Source: CAYLGY01 sp964383325
GTDB lineage: Bacteria; Pseudomonadota; Alphaproteobacteria; Rhizobiales; Rhizobiaceae
DNA length: 16,545 nt
NCBI GenBank assembly: GCA_964383325.1
Contig: CAYLGY010000059.1
Coordinates: forward strand, 1 to 16,545
Reading direction: 5' to 3'
Positions 1 to 7,675 of the stretch are shown piece by piece. Positions within the stretch are counted from its first letter, which is position 1. Every line of letters starts with the position of its first letter. A program made the position numbers and the translations under genes. A model generated the notes under the pieces. It saw nothing but the letters and a program-made list of their open reading frames with translations. It did not search any database and had not been told where the DNA came from.

Positions 1-62
1 AAAGGGCAGGGACCCATGTCTGCGGGTCACCTTCTGCGGAAGAGGAGGAAAAGAGGGGGAAA

Positions 63-139
<77 letters not shown>

Positions 140-150
140 AACCGCCCGAA

Positions 151-179
151 GCCATAGTGAACATGAAGGGGCGGCGCAA
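151..179 (-). promoter_or_regulatory. Candidate sigma70-type promoter of tRNA-Pro
   Basis: On the minus strand a -35-like TTGCGC (179-174) lies 17 nt from a -10-like TATGGC (156-151). Transcription would start a few nucleotides before the tRNA 5' end at 139. The spacing is ideal and the position fits a tRNA gene, but the -10 match is only partial. Confidence 0.45.
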
Positions 180-232
180 GGCCTAAAATGTGCCATGCGG
201 CCGGAACGGCTCATCACGGCCGGGCGGCGTCG

Positions 233-430
233 CTATTTCGACATCCAGCGGATGATCCACATGGCCGGCAGCACCCATAGCAGGCCGGTGAAGAAGAAAT
301 AGGCGAGATGGACGATCGGTCCCGATTCGCCGAGCGTTGCCGAGGCGACGGTCGTTGCCAGAAGGGCATACAGGGTGACGAGGAGGATCAGCAGGATGGT
401 GCCGATCAGCTTCTTGAGGCGTATGGGCAT
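233..430 (-). CDS. DUF2842 family small membrane protein
   Basis: The gene encodes a 65-residue protein starting MPIRLKKLIG. It resembles the alphaproteobacterial DUF2842 family: a short basic N-terminus, a first membrane helix (about residues 8-30, containing LLILLVTLYALLATTVA), a short loop, and a second helix (about 40-61) ending LLWVLPAMWIIRWMSK. Its function is unknown. The same frame stays open upstream to 583, but the family begins with the short basic segment before helix 1, so the ATG at 430 is chosen; it has only a weak ribosome-binding site. The gene is divergent from ctaA, with about 150 nt between them, and precedes tRNA-Pro on the same strand. Family assignment rests on the helix pattern and the conserved WVLPAM segment. 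Confidence 0.82.
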   Translation of the reverse strand: MPIRLKKLIGTILLILLVTLYALLATTVASATLGESGPIVHLAYFFFTGLLWVLPAMWIIRWMSK

Positions 431-581
431 GCTGGGCTCATAGCGCTGCCGGACGCTTTGCGCCAGCGGAAATCGCACGCGCATGCCGGCGCGACCGCGT
501 GTCGCGTGAAAGCGGGCGGGCTTGCATCGATCGGCGCGATGGGCCACCAGAGAAACGAAACGACATACAGGAACCTTCGGC

Positions 582-1667
582 ATGACGCATGCAGGCGCCT
601 CGCTTTCCTTCTCCGCAGCCTCCCGGGAAAAGAACCGCCGTGCGGTGCGGTACTGGCTCTATCTCGTCCTGGTGACGCTGTTCACGCTGATCGTCGTGGG
701 CGGCGCGACGCGGCTTACCGGTTCGGGCCTGTCGATCACCGAATGGCAGCCGATCCACGGCGTCATCCCGCCGCTCTCCGAGGCGGAATGGATGGAGGAA
801 TTCGACAAGTACCGGCAGATTCCCCAGTATGAGCAGATCAACAAGGGCATGAGCCTCGGCGAGTTCAAGGCCATTTACTGGTGGGAATGGGCGCATCGCC
901 TGCTGGCGCGCGGCGTCGGCTTTCTCGTCGCCCTGCCACTTGCCTGGTTCTGGCTGGCCGGACGGCTCGAGGCGCATCTGAAGCCGAAGCTGGTGGGATT
1001 GCTCGCGCTGGGCGGTCTGCAGGGCTTCATCGGCTGGTGGATGGTCTCCTCGGGCCTCGCCGAACGCGTATGGGTGAGCCAGTACCGACTCGCGACGCAT
1101 CTGCTGCTTGCCTGCATCATCTTCGTCGCCACGATGGTGATCGCGCGCAGCCTCGCGCCGCATTCCGCCCCGCCAGCGACGCCGCCGACACGGCGCTTCT
1201 CCGGGTTTCTGCTGCTGCTGGTACTGGCGCAGATCGGTCTCGGCGCCCTGGTGGCCGGCATTCACGCCGGCATGATCTACAATAGCTGGCCGCTGATGGA
1301 TGGGCGCCTCTGGCCCGACCAGCTCATGACGATGCAGCCCTGGTGGCTGAATTTCTTCGAGAACCACAAGACAGTGCAGTTCGTCCACCGGCTCGGGGCC
1401 TATGTGCTGTTCCTTGCCGCATTGTGGCATGCGGTGGCGGCCTTCCGCACCGAACCCGGCTCGACCCATGCAAGGCGGGCGCTCATCCTGTTCGGGCTGA
1501 TCCTCATCCAGGCCGCACTCGGCATTTTCACCCTGCTGACCGTGACGCATCTGCATGTGGCGCTGGCGCATCATGCGGTGGCGATCCTCGTGCTCGGCTT
1601 TGCGGCCGCGCACTGGCAGGGCACGAAAAGCGGCCCCGCCCGGCACGTACTGGCGGGCGGGGCCTGA
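582..1667 (+). CDS. ctaA: Heme A synthase (COX15/CtaA type)
   Basis: This inner-membrane enzyme oxidises the C8 methyl of heme O to the formyl group of heme A, the cofactor of aa3-type cytochrome oxidase. The 361-residue protein has about eight hydrophobic segments in two similar halves. The heme-binding histidines of the family are visible in their usual contexts: His105 (WEWAHRLLAR), His173 (ATHLLLA), His269 (FVHRLGAYV) and His330/331 (LHVALAHHAV). The N-terminal GGATRLTGSGLSITEW (40-55) is a family signature. The frame opens at 522, but the ATG at 582 is preferred because CAGGA lies about 8 nt upstream and the length then matches alphaproteobacterial COX15 proteins. The gene stands alone, divergent from DUF2842 and convergent with fhs. 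Its presence implies an aerobic respiratory chain with a heme A oxidase. Confidence 0.96.
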   Translation: MTHAGASLSFSAASREKNRRAVRYWLYLVLVTLFTLIVVGGATRLTGSGLSITEWQPIHGVIPPLSEAEWMEEFDKYRQIPQYEQINKGMSLGEFKAIYWWEWAHRLLARGVGFLVALPLAWFWLAGRLEAHLKPKLVGLLALGGLQGFIGWWMVSSGLAERVWVSQYRLATHLLLACIIFVATMVIARSLAPHSAPPATPPTRRFSGFLLLLVLAQIGLGALVAGIHAGMIYNSWPLMDGRLWPDQLMTMQPWWLNFFENHKTVQFVHRLGAYVLFLAALWHAVAAFRTEPGSTHARRALILFGLILIQAALGIFTLLTVTHLHVALAHHAVAILVLGFAAAHWQGTKSGPARHVLAGGA

Positions 1668-1715
1668 TCCGGCAATCCTCGCTCCGGTGCGGAAACCGGA
1701 AGCCGGACTCAGGAC

Positions 1716-3415
1716 TTACGAGAGACCCTCGATCTCGCCGGCCTCGTTGAGGAAGATGTGCTCCGAGGAGGGCACGCGCGGCAGGCCCGGCATGGTCATG
1801 ATCTCGCCGGTAATGACGACGATGAAACCGGCGCCGGCCGAAAGGCGCACCTCCCGGATCGGCACGGTGTGGCCGGTCGGGGCGCCGCGCAAATTCGGGT
1901 CGGTCGAGAAGGAATATTGCGTCTTGGCCATGCAGATCGGCAGATTGCCGTAGCCCTGGCTCTCCCATTGGTGGAGCTGGTCGCGGATCGACTTGTCGGC
2001 AATCGCCTCCTCGGCCCGGTAGATGCGCCTGCAGATCGTCTGGATCTTCTCGAAGAGCGGCATTTCATCCGGGTAGAGCGGCGCGAATTGCGAGCCTCCG
2101 GCATCGGCGATTTCGGCGACGCGGCGGGCAAGCTCGATCGTTCCCTTCGAACCTTCCGCCCAATGCCGGCAGAGAATGGCTTCCGAGCCTTGCTCGCGCG
2201 CATAGTTGCGCACGGCTTCGATCTCGGCATCGGTGTCGGTGGCGAAATGGTTGATCGCTACCACGACCGGCACGCCGAACTGCTTCAGATTCTCGATATG
2301 GCGTCCGAGATTGGGGCAGCCCTTGACCACGGCGGCGACATCTTCGGCGCCGAGATCCTCCTTGCGCACGCCGCCATTCATCTTCAGGGCGCGCACCGTC
2401 GCGACAAGGACCGCGACCGCCGGCTTGAGGCCGGCCTTGCGGCACTTGATGTCGAAGAACTTCTCCGCGCCGAGATCGGCGCCGAAACCGGCCTCGGTCA
2501 CGACATAGTCGGCAAGCTTCAGCGCCGTGGCCGTCGCGGCCACGGAATTGCAGCCATGGGCGATGTTGGCAAAGGGTCCGCCATGGACGAAGGCGGGATT
2601 GTTCTCCAGCGTCTGGACGAGATTGGGCTGGGCGGCGTCCTTCAGCAGCACCGTCATGGCGCCATCCGCCTTGATGTCGCGGCAATAGACGGGCGAGCGG
2701 TCGCGGCGATAGCCGATGATGATGTCGCCAAGCCGCTTCTCCAGGTCCTTCAGGCTCGTCGCCAGGCACAGGATCGCCATGACTTCCGAGNNNNNNNNNN
2801 NNNNNNNNNNNNNNCGGTGATGTCGAAGCCGGCCTCGCGCGGGAAACCGTTGGCAACGCCCCCCAGCGAGCAGACGATCTGGCGCAGTGCGCGGTCATTC
2901 ATGTCCATGACCCGCCGCCATGCGACGCGGCGCTGGTCGATCTGCTGCTCATTGCCCCAGTAGATATGATTGTCGATCATGGCCGCGAGCAGATTGTGCG
3001 CCGAGGTGATGGCGTGGAAATCGCCCGTGAAATGCAGGTTCATGTCGTCCATCGGCACGACCTGCGCATAGCCGCCGCCGGCAGCGCCGCCCTTGACGCC
3101 GAAGCAGGGACCGAGCGAGGCCTCGCGAATGCAGATCGCCGCCTTCTTGCCGATGGCGTTCAGCCCGTCGCCCAGTCCGACCGTGGTCGTGGTCTTGCCC
3201 TCGCCAGCGGGGGTCGGATTGATCGCGGTGACCAGAATGAGCTTGCCGTCCGGGCGATCGGCGAGGCCGCGGATGAACTCTGCCGAAACCTTCGCCTTGT
3301 CATGCCCATAGGGCAGCAAATGCTCGCTGGGGATACCGAGCTTAGCGCCGATATCCTGGATCGGCAGCTTGTGCGCGGCGCGCGCAATCTCGATATCACT
3401 CTTGGGCTCAGCCAT
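1716..3415 (-). CDS. fhs: Formate--tetrahydrofolate ligase (interrupted by an assembly gap)
   Basis: The enzyme makes 10-formyl-tetrahydrofolate from formate, ATP and tetrahydrofolate in the cytoplasm. The start is the ATG at 3415, behind AAGGAGGA (3428-3421), with product MAEPKSDIEIARAAHK. The nucleotide-binding loop INPTPAGEGKTTTTVGL is at residues 65-81, and the C-terminus ends EAGEIEGLS. A run of 24 N (2791-2814) interrupts the gene after GFDIT; the sequence resumes at SEVMAILCLATS. The two halves are in different frames if 24 bases are counted. The family has DITVASEVMA here, and the flanking bases (G before the gap, C after) fit codons Val and Ala with exactly four bases missing. That gives a 559-residue protein of normal length, so the gene is probably intact and the N count arbitrary. 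It is divergent from folD, the next enzyme of the pathway. Confidence 0.95.
2791..2814. other. Assembly gap (24 N) inside fhs
   Basis: A run of 24 undetermined bases. Reading across it literally shifts the fhs frame. Four missing bases, restoring Val-Ala between GFDIT and SEVMA, would restore the open frame and the family sequence. Confidence 0.99.
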
Positions 3416-3588
3416 GAATTTCCTCCTTGTCGGGTCTGCGTTGTAGGCCAGAGATAAAAGGGATAATACAGCCGGAACATGTCCGTAGCCGCCGTGAACT
3501 GTCTTCGCAAGGTCATATCGGCTCCCGGACGAGTTGGAAAGCCGTGGCTTGCGGATCACGAAACGGAAGGCAAAGGAGGAATCCGGAT

Positions 3589-4488
3589 TTGGCGGAAATC
3601 ATCGATGGCAAGGCGGCAGCGGCGGAAGTCACTGCACGTGTGAAGGAGCTTGCGGCCGAACTGGTTGCGCAGACGGGGATGCAGCCGGGACTGGCGGTGG
3701 TGATCGTCGGCAGCGACCCGGCAAGCCAGGTCTATGTCGGATCGAAGGGCCGGATGGCAAAGCAATGCGGCTTCCATTCGGTGACCCTCGAATTGCCGGC
3801 CGAGACGAGCGAGGAGGAATTGCTGCGCCGAATCGCGGCGCTGAACGAGGATCCGGCCATTCATGGCATATTGGTGCAATTGCCGCTCCCCGGCCATATC
3901 GAGGAGAACAGCGTCATCCAGGCAATCCGGCCGGAAAAGGACGTGGACGGCTTTCACTACATCAATGTCGGCAAGCTGGGCACAGGCGATCTTGCCAATA
4001 CGATGGTGCCCTGCACCCCGGCCGGCTCGATGCTGCTGATCCAGCGCGTGCGCGGCCGCGATCTATCCGGTCTCAACGCGGTGGTGGTCGGCAGGTCGAA
4101 TATTGTCGGCAAGCCGATGGCCAATCTCCTGCTGCAGGCCAATGCCACGGTGACCATCGCCCATTCGCGCACGCAGGACCTGCCCGCACTCTGCCGGACC
4201 GCCGACATTCTGGTCGCAGCCGTCGGCCGGCCGCAGATGATCAATGGCGACTGGATCAAGCCGGGGGCGACGGTGATCGATGTCGGCATCAACCGGGTGG
4301 ATGCGCCGGACAAGGGTGAGGGCAAGACGCGGCTGGTCGGCGACGTCGATTTCGCCTCAGCCGAGCCCGTCGCCGGCGCCATCACGCCAGTGCCGGGTGG
4401 GGTCGGGCCGATGACCATCGCCATGCTGATGGTCAATTCCCTCGGAGCGGCCTGCCGCGCCGCGGGCCGGCCGACGCCCGATTTCTGA
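3589..4488 (+). CDS. folD: Bifunctional methylenetetrahydrofolate dehydrogenase / methenyltetrahydrofolate cyclohydrolase
   Basis: FolD interconverts 5,10-methylene-, 5,10-methenyl- and 10-formyl-tetrahydrofolate with NADP in the cytoplasm, and so acts on the product of the divergent fhs. The 299-residue protein shows the catalytic YxxxK motif (Tyr49-Lys53), HGILVQLPLP (92-101), PEKDVDGFH (115-123), the Rossmann segment GRSNIVGKPM (168-177) and the C-terminal PVPGGVGPMTIAML. The start is a TTG at 3589: AAAGGAGGA (3572-3580) sits 8 nt upstream, and MAEIIDGKAAA matches the usual FolD N-terminus. The upstream in-frame codons from 3427 have no comparable support. The 173-nt gap to fhs must hold both promoters; I see no convincing -35/-10 pair there. 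Confidence 0.97.
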   Translation: MAEIIDGKAAAAEVTARVKELAAELVAQTGMQPGLAVVIVGSDPASQVYVGSKGRMAKQCGFHSVTLELPAETSEEELLRRIAALNEDPAIHGILVQLPLPGHIEENSVIQAIRPEKDVDGFHYINVGKLGTGDLANTMVPCTPAGSMLLIQRVRGRDLSGLNAVVVGRSNIVGKPMANLLLQANATVTIAHSRTQDLPALCRTADILVAAVGRPQMINGDWIKPGATVIDVGINRVDAPDKGEGKTRLVGDVDFASAEPVAGAITPVPGGVGPMTIAMLMVNSLGAACRAAGRPTPDF

Positions 4489-4529
4489 GCTGGTTCAGCC
4501 ATGTCCAGCCAGATGGCAGCATGATCCGG

Positions 4530-4557
4530 GGCGCGGCGGACAGAACACCGCCGCGCC
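4530..4557 (+). terminator. GC-rich hairpin after folD
   Basis: GGCGCGGCGG (4530-4539) and CCGCCGCGCC (4548-4557) form a perfect 10-bp stem with an 8-nt loop, 41 nt after the folD stop. No T-run follows, so this is either a weak intrinsic terminator or an mRNA-end structure. Confidence 0.5.
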
Positions 4558-4610
4558 GCCTATCGTGACAGGATGTAACATTTCTTCACGCGCCGGCCTT
4601 GCTGCGGGCC

Positions 4611-4635
4611 GGAACCGATTCTGCCGGACAACGTT
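4611..4635 (+). promoter_or_regulatory. EcfG (general stress sigma factor)-type promoter of the PRC-barrel gene
   Basis: GGAAC (4611-4615), a 16-nt spacer and CGTT (4632-4635) match the alphaproteobacterial EcfG/RpoE2 (ECF15) consensus GGAAC-N16/17-CGTT without mismatch. A start site near 4642 would give a leader of about 45 nt before the ATG at 4688. The site is intergenic and in the right orientation. Confidence 0.72.
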
Positions 4636-4687
4636 GCTTCTCCAACCCCAGGGTGGGGGAATGCATATGTACAAGGAGGCAGTTTCC

Positions 4688-5545
4688 ATGCTGAAACACA
4701 CCAAGACGCTCCGCAGCCATCTGGCCGTCATCGGCCTGGCCGGCGCATTCGCGGCGGCACCGTTTGCCATCAGCCCCGTGATCGCACAGGCGCTGAATTC
4801 GGAGGCCGAGAACGAATACCGCATCATCGAAAGCGATCCGAACACGCTGGAGGCCGAACATCCGGACGAGTCGGCGGTGGAGGAAAACCAGGTCGAGCCT
4901 TATAGCGACAAGATGGCAGCGGAAGAGCCGGCGCCGACCGAGGGCGATCCCGTTGCAGCCGAAAGCGAGGACGCGCCGCCGATCGACAGCAATGTCCTGA
5001 CGCAGGACGATGATGCCGCGCCTGCCGCACCGCTCGCGCAGGATGAATCCGCACCTTCGCAGGATTCCTTCGCCAGCGATGCCGAGGCTCCGGAAAGTAC
5101 GGATGGCGTCGATCCGATGACCAGCGCCGCCATTCCCGAGAGCGGCCAAACCGACGGGATTTATGTGCTGGAACAGTCCGACAACCAGATCATGGCCAAT
5201 CGCTATATCGGCAAGTCCGTCTATAATGATGCCAATGAGAAGGTTGGCGACATTCGCGACCTCGTCTTTACCGTCGATGGCGGCATCGAGGCCGTCGTGA
5301 TCGGCGTCGGCGGCTTCCTTGGCCTGGGGCAGAAGCAGGTCGCGGTCCGCTTCGACGAGATCCGGATCGTTGAAAATCCGGAGACGGCGGAGCTGGATCT
5401 CTACCTCGCGGCGAATGCCGAGCAGCTTGCCGAAGCGCCGGAATTCACGACCAAGGAAGACAGGCTCGCCGAGATCCGCGCCCAGGATGCGGAAACCGCA
5501 CAGCCGGATGCGCCCATGGCGCCAGCCGGAGAGCCGGTGCAATAA
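4688..5545 (+). CDS. Exported PRC-barrel domain protein with a long acidic linker
   Basis: The 285-residue protein has three parts. Residues 1-35 are a Sec-type signal peptide: basic MLKHTKTLRSH, a hydrophobic core, and a likely cleavage after VIAQA. Residues 36-155 are low-complexity, rich in Glu, Asp, Ala and Pro, and probably disordered. Residues about 168-248 are a PRC-barrel: NRYIGKSVYNDANEKVGDIR, then a strand pattern through GGFLGLGQKQVAVRFDEI. A short acidic tail follows. The ATG at 4688 is chosen because AAGGAGG (4673-4679) lies just upstream and the signal peptide starts there, although the frame is open from 4565. Exported PRC-barrel proteins of this layout are common in Rhizobiales; their biochemical role is not established. 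The promoter suggests general stress induction. A periplasmic or envelope role is inferred. Confidence 0.88.
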   Translation: MLKHTKTLRSHLAVIGLAGAFAAAPFAISPVIAQALNSEAENEYRIIESDPNTLEAEHPDESAVEENQVEPYSDKMAAEEPAPTEGDPVAAESEDAPPIDSNVLTQDDDAAPAAPLAQDESAPSQDSFASDAEAPESTDGVDPMTSAAIPESGQTDGIYVLEQSDNQIMANRYIGKSVYNDANEKVGDIRDLVFTVDGGIEAVVIGVGGFLGLGQKQVAVRFDEIRIVENPETAELDLYLAANAEQLAEAPEFTTKEDRLAEIRAQDAETAQPDAPMAPAGEPVQ

Positions 5546-5579
5546 GCGAAGCGCATCCTGACAAGATTCAGCGATGTGA

Positions 5580-5607
5580 ATGCGGCCCGCCATCGAGCGG
5601 GCCGCAT
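5580..5607. terminator. Hairpin between the convergent PRC-barrel gene and ald
   Basis: ATGCGGCCCGC (5580-5590) pairs with GCGGGCCGCAT (5597-5607) in a perfect 11-bp stem with a 6-nt loop. It lies in the 67-nt gap between two convergent stop codons, as expected for a bidirectional terminator, although neither side has a clear T-run. Confidence 0.62.
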
Positions 5608-5612
5608 GCCGT

Positions 5613-6728
5613 TCAGGCCGCGATGGCAGATTGCGGTTCCACCAGCTCGTAGCCGAGCGCGACGGCGACGGCCTCATTGGTGATCTTGCCGGCATGAACA
5701 TTGAGGCCGGCACGCAGATGCGGATTGCCGGAAAGCGCCCGCAGGCCCTGATCGGCAAGCTGCAACCCATAGGCCAGCGTCGCATTGTTCAGCGCATGGG
5801 TCGAGGTGACCGGCACGGCGCCGGGCATGTTGGCGACGCAATAATGCACGATCCCTTCGACGACATAGGTCGGATCGGAATGGGTGGTCGGCCGCGAGGT
5901 CTCGAAGCATCCGCCCTGGTCGATGGCGACATCGACGAGCACCGCTCCCTTCTTCATGCCCGGCAGCATGTCTCGCGTCACCAGCTTGGGCGCCGTGGCG
6001 CCGGGAATGAGCACCGCGCCGACAACCAGCTCGGCCTGGGCGCAGGCCTCTTCCAGCGCCTCGACGGTGGAATAGCGGGTGAGGGCGCGGCCATTGAAGA
6101 TGTCGTCCAGCTCGCGCAGCCTCGGGACGGAACGGTCGATGATCGTCACCTCGGCGCCGAGCCCGACCGCCATTTTCGCGGCATTCAACCCGACCACACC
6201 GCCGCCGATGATGGCAACCTTGCCCGGTGCGACGCCGGGCACGCCGCCCAGCAGCACGCCGCGCCCGCCATTGGGTTTCTGCAGCGCCGTGGCGCCGGCC
6301 TGCAAGGCCAGCCGGCCGGCTACTTCCGACATGGGCGCCAGCAAAGGCAGGCCGCCGCGCGCATCGGTCACCGTCTCGTAGGCGATGGCGCTGACGCCCG
6401 AATCGATCAGGCCGCGGGCCTGCTCCGGATCGGGCGCCAGATGCAGATAGGTGTAGAGGATCTGCCCCTCGCGAAGCTGCACCCATTCCGAGGGCTGTGG
6501 CTCCTTGACCTTGACGATCATGTCCGCAACGGCGAAGATTTCCTCCGCCGTGTCGCAGATGCGGGCACCGGCGGCAATATAGGCGCCGTCATCGGCGGCA
6601 ATGCCGAGGCCAGCCCCGGACTGGACATAGACTTCGTGGCCGCGGGCGACATATTCCCGCACCGATCCGGGCGTCAGTCCGACCCGGTATTCATGATCCT
6701 TGATTTCCTTTGGACATCCGACGCGCAT
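5613..6728 (-). CDS. ald: Alanine dehydrogenase
   Basis: The enzyme catalyses reversible NAD-dependent oxidative deamination of L-alanine to pyruvate and ammonia. The 371-residue length is that of the family. Residues at the catalytic positions known from the Mycobacterium tuberculosis enzyme are present: Arg15, Lys75 (KVKEPQPSE), His96 (YTYLHLAPD) and Asp270 (VDVAIDQGG). The Rossmann motif GGGVVG is at 175-180. The ATG at 6728 (MRVGCPKEIK) has GGAGGG 6 nt upstream; the longer open frame to 6833 lacks such support and does not match the family. It is transcribed away from an Lrp-family regulator, the arrangement of aldA and aldR in rhizobia, so alanine-responsive control is likely. Confidence 0.97.
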   Translation of the reverse strand: MRVGCPKEIKDHEYRVGLTPGSVREYVARGHEVYVQSGAGLGIAADDGAYIAAGARICDTAEEIFAVADMIVKVKEPQPSEWVQLREGQILYTYLHLAPDPEQARGLIDSGVSAIAYETVTDARGGLPLLAPMSEVAGRLALQAGATALQKPNGGRGVLLGGVPGVAPGKVAIIGGGVVGLNAAKMAVGLGAEVTIIDRSVPRLRELDDIFNGRALTRYSTVEALEEACAQAELVVGAVLIPGATAPKLVTRDMLPGMKKGAVLVDVAIDQGGCFETSRPTTHSDPTYVVEGIVHYCVANMPGAVPVTSTHALNNATLAYGLQLADQGLRALSGNPHLRAGLNVHAGKITNEAVAVALGYELVEPQSAIAA

Positions 6729-6836
6729 TTGAGCCCTCCCATCATAACGTCGAGAAAAAAACGGGGCATTAAAGCATGAAGTTCGCCCCGAATCCTTGCA
6801 AATTCGTCCGGGCGGGAGGCTTGAAATCGGCAAAAT

Positions 6837-6852
6837 CTTGCGTCATTGCAAG
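6837..6852. promoter_or_regulatory. Candidate Lrp/AldR operator between ald and the Lrp-family gene
   Basis: CTTGC (6837-6841) and GCAAG (6848-6852) form an inverted repeat with a 6-nt spacer, 24 nt before the regulator's start codon. A related CTTGCAA lies at 6794-6800, about four helical turns away. Lrp-family regulators often bind spaced, imperfect palindromes in such divergent regions. The assignment rests on position and symmetry only. Confidence 0.35.
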
Positions 6853-6876
6853 TGTTCATCGTCAGGATCGCTACAT

Positions 6877-7353
6877 ATGAGGCTGGACCGGATCGATCAT
6901 ACAATCCTAGCCGAGCTGCAACGCAATGGCCGCATCACCAATTCGGCCCTTGCCGAGCGGGTCGGTCTATCGCAATCGGCCTGCTCGCGCCGTGTCGACC
7001 AGCTCGAACGGTCAGGAGTGATCCGCGGCTATCATGCCCGCATCGACGAGGGCGTCCTCGGCCGTCCGATCACGGTTCTCGTCCATGTCTCGCTCGCCGG
7101 GCAGGCCGAATCGATGCTGGTGGAATTCGAGGCGGCGGTGAAACGCTGCCCGAACATCCTGTCCTGTCATCTGTTGTCGGGAGAATATGATTATCTCATC
7201 CGCGTCGCGGCCCGCGATCTCGCAGATTACGAGCGGGTCCACAAGGAATGGCTGTCCACCATGCCGCATGTGACGCGAATCCATTCGAGCTTCGCCTTGC
7301 GCGAAGTGATCAGCGACGAGGGGCGCATGACCCTGCCATCGTCGCAAGGGTGA
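6877..7353 (+). CDS. Lrp/AsnC family transcriptional regulator (AldR-like)
   Basis: A 158-residue DNA-binding regulator. The N-terminal winged helix-turn-helix covers about residues 4-55 (NGRITNSALAERVGLSQSACSRRVDQLERSGVI). The C-terminal RAM ligand-binding and oligomerisation domain follows, with its typical SGEYDYLIRV at 101-110. The ATG at 6877 (MRLDRIDHTIL) has TCAGGA 9 nt upstream and gives the normal family length; the in-frame extension from 6796 does not look like the family. It is divergent from ald. Rhizobial AldR and mycobacterial AldR have the same arrangement and control alanine dehydrogenase, so that is the likely job here, with autoregulation possible. The target is inferred from position. 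Confidence 0.92.
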   Translation: MRLDRIDHTILAELQRNGRITNSALAERVGLSQSACSRRVDQLERSGVIRGYHARIDEGVLGRPITVLVHVSLAGQAESMLVEFEAAVKRCPNILSCHLLSGEYDYLIRVAARDLADYERVHKEWLSTMPHVTRIHSSFALREVISDEGRMTLPSSQG

Positions 7354-7384
7354 AAGCGGCCGCAGCGCATGCGCCGACCGGGCA

Positions 7385-7495
7385 TCAGCGCCGCCGGATG
7401 CGCACGGTCCTGCGCTTGTCGCTCTCCTCGAGCAGGGCAAAGCCGGTGGCGATCATCATGGTCAGCATCATGGCGATTGCGAGAATATAGATCAT
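7385..7495 (-). CDS. Putative 36-residue single-pass membrane protein
   Basis: This short minus-strand ORF begins MIYILAIAMMLTMMIATG. Residues 2-22 form one continuous hydrophobic helix with methionines at 9, 10, 13 and 14. The last 14 residues are charged and end in RRR, suggesting a cytoplasmic C-terminus. GGAGG lies 9 nt before the ATG, and an exact EcfG-type promoter (7549-7525) would start transcription about 20 nt before the ATG. The ORF fills the space between the convergent Lrp gene and the coaD promoter region. I do not recognise a family. Translation is inferred from the combination of promoter, ribosome-binding site and transmembrane character; similar tiny membrane proteins are known as stress-regulon members in other bacteria. 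Confidence 0.6.
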   Translation of the reverse strand: MIYILAIAMMLTMMIATGFALLEESDKRRTVRIRRR

Positions 7496-7524
7496 GGCTC
7501 CTGGCCTCCATTGTCTGCAGGCTC

Positions 7525-7549
7525 AACGTCCATCCCCGAGGGTAGTTCC
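7525..7549 (-). promoter_or_regulatory. EcfG-type promoter of the 36-residue membrane ORF
   Basis: On the minus strand GGAAC (7549-7545), a 16-nt spacer and CGTT (7528-7525) match the alphaproteobacterial EcfG consensus exactly. The predicted start near 7518 leaves a leader of about 22 nt containing GGAGG before the ATG at 7495. Confidence 0.68.
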
Positions 7550-7675
7550 CGGATGCCGTTGCCTGACATTCCCACAATGACGCAGGCGGGCTGAACTCCG
7601 TCCGATCGGCACGTTCATCTTTCATTCAGATTTGCCGGTTCCCTTTGCGGAAAAGAAGGAATAGAAGCGCAACCC

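Noticed and set aside
199..221. Possible terminator hairpin after the DUF2842 gene (GGCCG/CGGCC)
   Set aside because: A 5-bp stem with a 13-nt loop is expected often in such GC-rich sequence.
438..1646. A 402-codon minus-strand open frame opposite ctaA
   Set aside because: The composition is rich in Arg, Gln, His and Gly with no domain; ctaA on the plus strand explains the region.
1683..1700. Small hairpin TCCGGT/ACCGGA between the convergent ctaA and fhs genes
   Set aside because: The stem is only 6 bp, with no T-run on either side; not enough to call a terminator.
3441..3467. TTGTAG...GATAAT as a folD promoter
   Set aside because: The spacer is only 15 nt and the -35 match is poor.
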